A DNA stretch of 64,000 bases from Arthrobacter oryzae (GTDB lineage Bacteria; Actinomycetota; Actinomycetes; Actinomycetales; Micrococcaceae): positions 186,001 to 250,000 of the forward strand of contig NZ_RBIR01000005.1 of the NCBI RefSeq assembly GCF_003634095.1. The letters are read 5' to 3'. Positions 59,249 through 64,000 of this stretch are shown here, one piece after another. Each line of letters opens with the position of its first letter. Within the stretch, counting starts at the first letter, position 1. Made by a program: the position numbers and the translations under genes. The notes below the pieces were generated by a model. That model was not told where the DNA came from. It did no database searches and saw only the letters and a program-made list of their open reading frames with translations.

Positions 59249-59254
59249 GTCTGC

Positions 59255-60451
59255 ATGAGTCTCTCTGATGAACTGGCCGCAACCCTGTCGCCGGATTCCC
59301 TGGTGGTGGCCGCCGGGCGTCCGCCGCGCACCCGCGACGAGCCGGTCAACCCGCCGCTGGTGCTGTCCTCGACCTACTTCGGCACGGGGCCCCTGGGCGA
59401 CGGCGACCGCGGCTACGGCCGGTATTCCAACCCGACCTGGGACCCGTTCGAAGAGGCCCTGGCCACGCTGGAGGGCGCGGACCTGCCGGGCCTGCTCTAC
59501 GCGTCGGGGCTCGCGGCCGTCAGCTCGGCGCTGTCCCTGGTGCCGGCCCAGGGCGTGCTCGTGATGCCCTCGCACAGCTATGCGGGGTCCGTCACCATGG
59601 CCACCGAAATGGCGGCCAAGGGGTTCCTGGAATTGCGTACGGTGGACATTGCGGACACCGACGCCGTCCTGGCCGCGCTTGCCCCGGCCGGCGGGCGTGC
59701 CGCCAGCATGCTGTGGCTCGAGAGCCCCACCAACCCCATGCTCGGCATCGCGGACATGCGGGTCCTGACCGCCGCGGCACATGAGGCCGGCGCGATCGTC
59801 GTCACGGACAACACCTTTTCCACCCCGCTGGTGCAGCAGCCCCTGAGCCTGGGCTCCGACGTCGTGCTGCATTCGGTGACCAAATACCTCTCCGGCCACT
59901 CCGACGTCGTGCTCGGCGCGCTTGTGACGTCCGACGCCGGCCTCCGCACCGCCCTGCTGCACCACCGCACCATCCACGGCGGCATCGCCGGGCCGTTCGA
60001 GGCGTGGCTTGCGCTGCGCGGGCTCCGCACCCTGGCGCTGCGGATCGAACGCTCGCAGGCATCGGCCCAGGTCCTGGCCGAACGGCTGAGCCGTCACCCC
60101 CGGGTGGCCGGGATCCGGTTCCCCGGGCTGCCGTCGGATCCTGGCCATGGACGGGCCAAGGCGCAGATGAAAGGGTTCGGTTCCATCCTGTGCATCGAGG
60201 TGGCGCCGGTGGCCGGGCAGAACGGTGGCCTTAGCGGCGCCGAGGCGGCCGACCGCATGATCCGGGCCCTCCACCTTTGGCTCCCGGCCACGTCCCTGGG
60301 CGGGGTGGAGTCCCTGATCGAACGCCGGCGCCGGCACACGGCCGAGCCGGAGAGCGTGCCGGACAACCTGGTCCGGATGAGCGTGGGAATTGAAAACGTG
60401 GAAGACCTTTGGGCCGATTTGGAGCAGGCGTTGGGGACGTTGGACGGCTAG
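59255..60451 (+). CDS. PLP-dependent Cys/Met-metabolism enzyme (cystathionine gamma-lyase/synthase type)
   Basis: The 398-residue enzyme belongs to the trans-sulfuration family. The PLP lysine is Lys210 in LHSVTKYLSGHSD, the cofactor aspartate is in VVTDNTFSTP, and YGRYSNPTW and the SESPTNP-like LESPTNPML are intact. The C-terminal LHLWLPATSLGGVESLIERR supports lyase-type substrates. Whether it is a cystathionine lyase, a synthase or a methionine lyase cannot be settled by eye. The ATG follows a -10 box by 6 nt. It is next to a DUF2516 gene. Confidence 0.92.
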   Translation: MSLSDELAATLSPDSLVVAAGRPPRTRDEPVNPPLVLSSTYFGTGPLGDGDRGYGRYSNPTWDPFEEALATLEGADLPGLLYASGLAAVSSALSLVPAQGVLVMPSHSYAGSVTMATEMAAKGFLELRTVDIADTDAVLAALAPAGGRAASMLWLESPTNPMLGIADMRVLTAAAHEAGAIVVTDNTFSTPLVQQPLSLGSDVVLHSVTKYLSGHSDVVLGALVTSDAGLRTALLHHRTIHGGIAGPFEAWLALRGLRTLALRIERSQASAQVLAERLSRHPRVAGIRFPGLPSDPGHGRAKAQMKGFGSILCIEVAPVAGQNGGLSGAEAADRMIRALHLWLPATSLGGVESLIERRRRHTAEPESVPDNLVRMSVGIENVEDLWADLEQALGTLDG

Positions 60452-60454
60452 GCT
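60449..60454 (+). promoter_or_regulatory. -10 box, leaderless promoter of the DUF2516 gene
   Basis: TAGGCT overlaps the stop codon of the PLP-enzyme gene and is followed by GGGGGA and GTG (60461). GGGGGA could also act as a ribosome-binding site if read through from upstream, but its spacing is too short. Confidence 0.5.
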
Positions 60455-60460
60455 GGGGGA

Positions 60461-60814
60461 GTGGACGGACGCATACTAATTTCCTTGGCCGAATACGGGA
60501 TCTATCTGGTCCTGGCTGTCATTGCCTTTGCCCTGGAGGCATGGGCGTTTTTCGACTGCCTCCGGCACAAGGCCAACGCGTTCGAGGCCGTGTCGAAGCG
60601 CACCAAGACCTTCTGGCTGGCCCTGACCGGCGGCGCCTTCGCAGTGGGTCTGTTCTCCCTGCTCTCGCAACTGGGCGGCGGTGGCGGCGCCGGATCGCTC
60701 GGAATCTTCGGTCTGGCGGCCGTGACGGCGGCCTCCGTATACCTCGCCGACGTCCGGCCAGCGGTCAAGGACGCCGGCCGCGGCCGAAACATGGGCCCGT
60801 ACGGACCCTGGTGA
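60461..60814 (+). CDS. DUF2516-family membrane protein
   Basis: The 117-residue protein starts at GTG 60461. Three hydrophobic helices are separated by HKANAFEAVSKRTKTFW, the family signature loop. The tail YLADVRPAVKDAG ending GPYGPW is conserved in actinobacteria. Function is unknown. It follows the PLP enzyme by 9 nt and is convergent with the methyltransferase. Confidence 0.9.
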   Translation: MDGRILISLAEYGIYLVLAVIAFALEAWAFFDCLRHKANAFEAVSKRTKTFWLALTGGAFAVGLFSLLSQLGGGGGAGSLGIFGLAAVTAASVYLADVRPAVKDAGRGRNMGPYGPW

Positions 60815-60824
60815 CCGCTGCCGG

Positions 60825-61673
60825 CTAACTCCGGGGCGCCACGGCGTCCCAGCCGACCGTCACTTCGCCCAGCCGCCAGCGCGACGGGCCGTCGTGGATG
60901 GGCCAGCCGGCGTCCAGGAGGGCCCGGCACATGGCCGAGAAGCGCTGCTTGTTCCCGAATGACGCCAGCGGCGCCGCCTCCAGCCACGCCCGGTCCATCG
61001 CCTGAAGGTAGGCGTGGATCCGCTCTCCGGGCACGTTGCGGTGTATCAGGGCCTTCGGCAGCCGTTCGGCGACGTCGGAAGGCATCGTAAAGGCGCCGAA
61101 GCGCATCGACACGCTCAGGCTCAGCGGACGCTCGGCGTCGAGCGCCACCCACGCGGCGCGCCGCCCGATCTCATCGCAGGTGCCGTCGATGAACAGCCCG
61201 CCGCCGGCAAGACGGCCCTGCACCAGCCGCCAAATGCCGGGCACGTCGGCTTCCTCATACTGCCGCAGCACATTGAAGGCGCGGACCACCACGGGGTTTC
61301 CTGCCACGGGCAGCTCGAAGCCGCCCAGCTGGAACTTCAGCCCGGTACGTTCGAGCGCCTGGCCCTGCCGCACACGCTCCGGTTCGATCTCGATGCCCAC
61401 CACGCGCATGTCCGCGCGCACGGCGCAGAGGCGGTCGAAGAGTTCGACGGCGGTGGCCGGCGAGGCGCCGTAGCCGAGGTCGACGGCGACAGGATCGGCC
61501 GCGGCGCGCAGCCGCCAGGCCTGGGGACCCGTCAGCCAACGGTCCACCCGACGCATCCGGTTGGGGTTCGTGGTGCCACGGGTCACGTTGCCGACGGGCC
61601 GGCCGCCGCGCGCGCCACGTCCCGTTCCGCCCTGGTTCCGGGGAGCGAGCACCCGTTCAGCCTTTTGCACCAC
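60825..61673 (-). CDS. class I SAM-dependent methyltransferase-like protein
   Basis: The 282-residue protein starts at GTG 61673 (a second GTG follows). It has the SAM motif I VDLGYGASPATAVELF, the motif-II acidic strand VVGIEIEPERV and a later GGLFIDGTCDEIGRR strand. The N-terminal 35 residues are basic and Gly-rich. The C-terminus (SFGNKQRFSAMCRALLDAGW) is distinctive. No substrate can be inferred. TAGGCT lies 6 nt before the start. Confidence 0.85.
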   Translation of the reverse strand: MVQKAERVLAPRNQGGTGRGARGGRPVGNVTRGTTNPNRMRRVDRWLTGPQAWRLRAAADPVAVDLGYGASPATAVELFDRLCAVRADMRVVGIEIEPERVRQGQALERTGLKFQLGGFELPVAGNPVVVRAFNVLRQYEEADVPGIWRLVQGRLAGGGLFIDGTCDEIGRRAAWVALDAERPLSLSVSMRFGAFTMPSDVAERLPKALIHRNVPGERIHAYLQAMDRAWLEAAPLASFGNKQRFSAMCRALLDAGWPIHDGPSRWRLGEVTVGWDAVAPRS

Positions 61674-61679
61674 CGGCCA

Positions 61680-61685
61680 AGCCTA
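61680..61685 (-). promoter_or_regulatory. -10 box, leaderless promoter of the methyltransferase
   Basis: On the minus strand TAGGCT is followed by TGGCCG and GTG (61673). Confidence 0.6.
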
Positions 61686-61704
61686 TCCTCCGCGTCCCAA
61701 CCCC

Positions 61705-61736
61705 CACGCTTCACAGCAACCACGCTTCACAGCAAC
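61705..61736 (+). repeat. tandem 16-bp duplication at the edge of palindrome A
   Basis: CACGCTTCACAGCAAC occurs twice head to tail. Its second copy runs into the left arm of the palindrome at 61734. Confidence 0.85.
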
Positions 61737-61794
61737 GCGGGGTCAGATCCGGCCCATGCCGGGCCCCCGGATGGGCGCGAAGTGACCCCGCGTT
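61734..61794. repeat. palindromic repeat, family A copy 2
   Basis: It has the same 24-13-24 layout as 28330-28390. The right arm (61771-61794) is identical to that of copy 1. The left arm differs from copy 1 at four adjacent positions, which opens an internal bulge. It lies upstream of gpmA. Confidence 0.9.
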
Positions 61795-61845
61795 GGTGTG
61801 AAACGCACGTGGTGTAACGCTCTGCGCCGCTCACGGGGGCTCGGC

Positions 61846-61851
61846 TAGGAT
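61846..61851 (+). promoter_or_regulatory. -10 box, leaderless promoter of gpmA
   Basis: TAGGAT is followed by GAAAACC (7 nt) and ATG (61859). The in-frame ATG at 61850 overlaps this box and is less likely to be used. Confidence 0.55.
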
Positions 61852-61858
61852 GAAAACC

Positions 61859-62605
61859 ATGACTTACAAGCTGATTCTGCTGCGCCACGGCCACAGCGAC
61901 TGGAATGCCAAAAACCTCTTCACCGGCTGGGTGGACGTTGACCTCAATGACCAGGGCCGTGCCGAGGCCGTGCGCGGCGGCGAGCTGCTCGTGGAGAACA
62001 ACATCCTCCCGGACATCCTCTACACCTCGCGGCTGAAGCGGGCCATCAACACGGCGAACCTGGCCCTCGATAAGGCCGACCGCGGCTGGATCGACGTCAA
62101 GCGTGACTGGCGGCTCAACGAGCGCCACTACGGTGCGCTCCAGGGCAAGGACAAGGCCCAGACCCTCGCCGAATTCGGCGAGGAGCAGTTCATGCTGTGG
62201 CGCCGGTCCTACGACACCCCGCCGCCGCCCCTGGCCGACGACTCCGAGTTCTCCCAGGTGGGGGACCCGCGCTACAAGGACCTCGGCGACGCGGTCCCGC
62301 GCACCGAATGCCTCAAGGACGTCCTGATCCGGCTCATGCCGTTCTGGGAATCGGACATCAAGGAGGACCTCAAGGCCGGGAAGACCGTCCTGGTCACCGC
62401 CCACGGCAACTCGCTCCGCGCCCTGGTCAAGCACCTGGACGGGATCAGCGACGAGGACATCGCCGGCCTGAACATCCCCACCGGCATCCCGCTGGTCTAT
62501 GAACTGGATGAAGACTTCAAGCCGCTGAACCCCGGCGGCACCTACCTGGACCCCGAGGCCGCCGCCGAGGCCATCAAGGCAGTCGCCAGCCAAGGCAAGA
62601 AGTAA
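61859..62605 (+). CDS. gpmA: 2,3-bisphosphoglycerate-dependent phosphoglycerate mutase
   Basis: The 248-residue glycolytic enzyme interconverts 3- and 2-phosphoglycerate through a phosphohistidine. It starts [16 protein letters not shown], with catalytic His10 and Arg9. [15 protein letters not shown] carries the catalytic Glu, and [16 protein letters not shown] carries the second His. HGHSDWN replaces the more usual HG(E/Q)S. Length is normal. It is upstream of phoU and senX3, the common actinobacterial order. Confidence 0.97.
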   Translation: MTYKLILLRHGHSDWNAKNLFTGWVDVDLNDQGRAEAVRGGELLVENNILPDILYTSRLKRAINTANLALDKADRGWIDVKRDWRLNERHYGALQGKDKAQTLAEFGEEQFMLWRRSYDTPPPPLADDSEFSQVGDPRYKDLGDAVPRTECLKDVLIRLMPFWESDIKEDLKAGKTVLVTAHGNSLRALVKHLDGISDEDIAGLNIPTGIPLVYELDEDFKPLNPGGTYLDPEAAAEAIKAVASQGKK

Positions 62606-62679
62606 GCGGTCCCAGTTCTGAACGGCACCGTCCCGAACGGCGCCAGACGCGACACGCGAAACGCAGACACAGCACAAAA

Positions 62680-62720
62680 CGACGGCGTCCGGCCACCCCC
62701 AAGGGGACCGGACGCCGTCG
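62680..62720. terminator. bidirectional terminator between gpmA and phoU
   Basis: Perfect 13-bp arms (62680-62692 with 62708-62720) enclose a CCCC/GGGG inner pairing. It separates two convergent genes. Confidence 0.88.
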
Positions 62721-62743
62721 CTGTGTCAGCGGGAAAGCTCGCC

Positions 62744-63406
62744 TCAGATATGTTCGATCGTGTTCGGCTGCCACGCGCCGGTGACCAGGTAGGTGACCTT
62801 CTGGGCAACGGAGACGCCGTGATCGGCAAAGCGCTCAAAGTAGCGGCTGGCCAGCGCAACATCCACCGTGGTGGCCGGCGACTCGTGCCAGTCACTGCGC
62901 GCGATCGCCTTGAAAACGCTCAAGTGGAGGTCGTTGACGGCGTGGTTGGCCTTAATGATTTCCCGGGCAACGCCGAGGTCGCGGGTGGCCAACAGCTCCG
63001 TGAGCTTCTGGGCGATCAGCAGGTCCTGCTCCGCGAAGCTCTTGAAAGTCTCCCGCAACTGATCCGGAACCACCACGGCGGGGTAGCGCAGGCGCGCCAG
63101 CTGGGCGAGGTGACGGGCTAGGTCACCCATGCGTTCCAGCGATGCGCTCATCCGGAGCGAGCCCACGAGCATGCGCAGATCGCTCGCCACCGGACCCTGC
63201 AGGGCCAGGATGTCGATGGCCCGCTCGTCGAGGCTGTTTTGGAGGAAGTCGATGCGGGCATCGGCGGCGATCACGTCCTCGGCGAGGTCGATATCCGCGC
63301 CCTGGAATGCGGTCGTGGCCTTGTCGATGGCCTCTGTGACCAGCGTTGAGATCTCGACGAGCTGTTCCCTGACTTGGGCTAGCTCCTCCTGAAAAACCTT
63401 ACGCAC
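62744..63406 (-). CDS. phoU: phosphate-signalling regulator PhoU
   Basis: The 220-residue cytoplasmic protein links phosphate transport to the SenX3/RegX3-type system and keeps the kinase off when phosphate is plentiful. It is two three-helix bundles with the metal-binding E(D)xxxD pattern in each half (ERMGDLARHLAQLARLRY; then YFERFADHGVSVAQKVTYL). Length is normal. The start is GTG 63406 with AAAGGA upstream. It is divergent from senX3, with PHO-box-like repeats between. Confidence 0.96.
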   Translation of the reverse strand: MRKVFQEELAQVREQLVEISTLVTEAIDKATTAFQGADIDLAEDVIAADARIDFLQNSLDERAIDILALQGPVASDLRMLVGSLRMSASLERMGDLARHLAQLARLRYPAVVVPDQLRETFKSFAEQDLLIAQKLTELLATRDLGVAREIIKANHAVNDLHLSVFKAIARSDWHESPATTVDVALASRYFERFADHGVSVAQKVTYLVTGAWQPNTIEHI

Positions 63407-63462
63407 GTGTGCGTCCTTTCCTCGGAAATATTGCCTGCAATTGAAGTGGCCGGCCTATTTCG

Positions 63463-63544
63463 GTTCACCTAACGGCGCTCCAACGCTCCACTCTTCCAGT
63501 GTCCGGTGAACTGTTGAGCCCCAATAGGTGAACGTTAGCTGAAC
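63463..63544. promoter_or_regulatory. PHO-box-like direct repeats between phoU and senX3
   Basis: On the minus strand four contiguous 11-mers occupy 63544-63501: GTTCAGCTAAC, GTTCACCTATT, GGGGCTCAACA and GTTCACCGGAC. Three of the four begin GTTCA. On the plus strand GTTCACCTAAC (63463-63473) is another unit. This spacing and sequence match the PHO boxes of actinobacterial PhoP/RegX3-type regulators. Confidence 0.72.
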
Positions 63545-63592
63545 CGGTGCCGGAATCGCACGAGATTTCAGTTTTGGACTCGCGGCAGAGCA

Positions 63593-63598
63593 TAAGCT
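63593..63598 (+). promoter_or_regulatory. -10 box, leaderless promoter of senX3
   Basis: TAAGCT is followed by GGAGCC and GTG (63605). Confidence 0.55.
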
Positions 63599-63604
63599 GG
63601 AGCC

Positions 63605-64000
63605 GTGGATCCAATGCTCATCGGCGTGATCGCCGGCCTGATCGGCCTCTCGTTTGGCATGTTCGGCGTCCTCGCGTTCCGGGTGAGTGAGCAGCAGCGG
63701 CACATTGTCGACGTCGAAGTCGAGGACCCTACGCTTCCCGAGGGCGCCGCAGAGGTGCTCGCCGTCCTCGGCCGCGCGTTCGTGGTGGTCGACGCGATCG
63801 ACGGCGTGGTCCGGGCCAGCCCGGCCGCGTACGCCTACGGCCTGGTCCGCGGGCACACGCTGGTGCACCAGCAGCTTCTGGAAATGACCGCCAAGGTGAG
63901 GCGCGACGGTGTCATCCTCGAAAAACAGCTGGAGCTGCCGCGCGGCCCGCTAGGCCAGGGAACGATCGTTGTGCAGGTCAGGGCAGCGGTGATCACCGAG
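63605..64000 (+). CDS. senX3: sensor histidine kinase SenX3, 5' part only
   Basis: The frame from GTG 63605 is open to the window end (132 codons, no stop). A membrane helix at about 4-26 (MLIGVIAGLIGLSFGMFGVL) is followed by a cytoplasmic PAS-like start (AAEVLAVLGRAFVVVDAIDG, then VVRASPAAYAYGLVRGHTLV). SenX3 of Mycobacterium has the same kind of short membrane start, PAS domain and adjacent phosphate genes. The kinase domain lies beyond the window. Identity rests on context as well as sequence. Confidence 0.88.
   Translation, partial: MDPMLIGVIAGLIGLSFGMFGVLAFRVSEQQRHIVDVEVEDPTLPEGAAEVLAVLGRAFVVVDAIDGVVRASPAAYAYGLVRGHTLVHQQLLEMTAKVRRDGVILEKQLELPRGPLGQGTIVVQVRAAVITE

Overview
The window is high-GC DNA from an actinobacterium, most likely an Arthrobacter/Pseudarthrobacter-type member of the Micrococcaceae. 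The evidence is a GTP-dependent PEP carboxykinase, a bacterial proteasome activator ending in GQYL, a c-di-AMP riboswitch in front of a secreted wall-lytic protein, a gpmA-phoU-senX3 cluster, many GTG/TTG starts, and many genes with a -10 box only 6-7 nt before the start codon (probable leaderless mRNAs). It is ordinary chromosome. I see no rRNA, transposase, prophage or CRISPR array. Four tRNA genes (Arg-ACG, Ser-GCT, Ser-TGA, Thr-CGT) lie between protein genes, all on the minus strand.

Layout. 0-8 kb: riboswitch-controlled lytic transglycosylase-like protein, an OmpR-type two-component system next to a divergent membrane-anchored protein, an orphan winged-helix regulator behind a long AT-rich region with repeated motifs, a SixA-type phosphatase, and a coiled-coil membrane protein. 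8-12 kb: one minus-strand operon (degenerate ABC ATPase, YhgE/Pip membrane protein, TetR regulator, small membrane protein with a histone-H1-like tail) behind a 16-bp TetR palindrome. 12-22.5 kb: disulfide reductase, FadR-type regulator, tRNA-Arg, pckG behind a CRP/GlxR-like site, a 6-hydroxynicotine-oxidase-like flavoenzyme, hmp with nsrR, and phosphomannomutase. 22.6-33 kb: RecQ-family helicase fused to a phosphoribosyltransferase-like tail, MFS exporter, CrtI-like oxidoreductase, tRNA-Ser, prolyl oligopeptidase and an FAD/NAD-binding protein. 33-41 kb: a 1521-residue secreted nuclease/5'-nucleotidase, a VOC protein, a DUF559 nuclease-like gene flanked by two copies of a structured 57-nt repeat, and tRNA-Ser. 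41-49 kb: quinone reductase, PadR regulator, cstA-ybdD peptide/pyruvate uptake operon, proteasome activator, aldo/keto reductase. 49-57 kb: membrane proteins, MFS transporter, secreted GH5 glycosidase, lipoproteins, tRNA-Thr and a secreted peptidase. 57-64 kb: tmk-holB, a PLP enzyme, DUF2516, methyltransferase, gpmA, phoU, and the 5' part of senX3 running off the end.

Themes. Phosphate: the phoU/senX3 intergenic region carries contiguous 11-nt GTTCA-type direct repeats, a PHO-box pattern, and the large secreted nuclease/nucleotidase has one similar unit upstream. Nitric oxide: Fe-S regulator NsrR is encoded beside its probable target hmp. Carbon switching: pckG has a CRP-like site and cstA is in the window. 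The most unusual non-coding material is a set of dispersed long intergenic palindromes. One family shows compensatory base changes between its two copies, and another has 24-nt arms identical at loci 33 kb apart.
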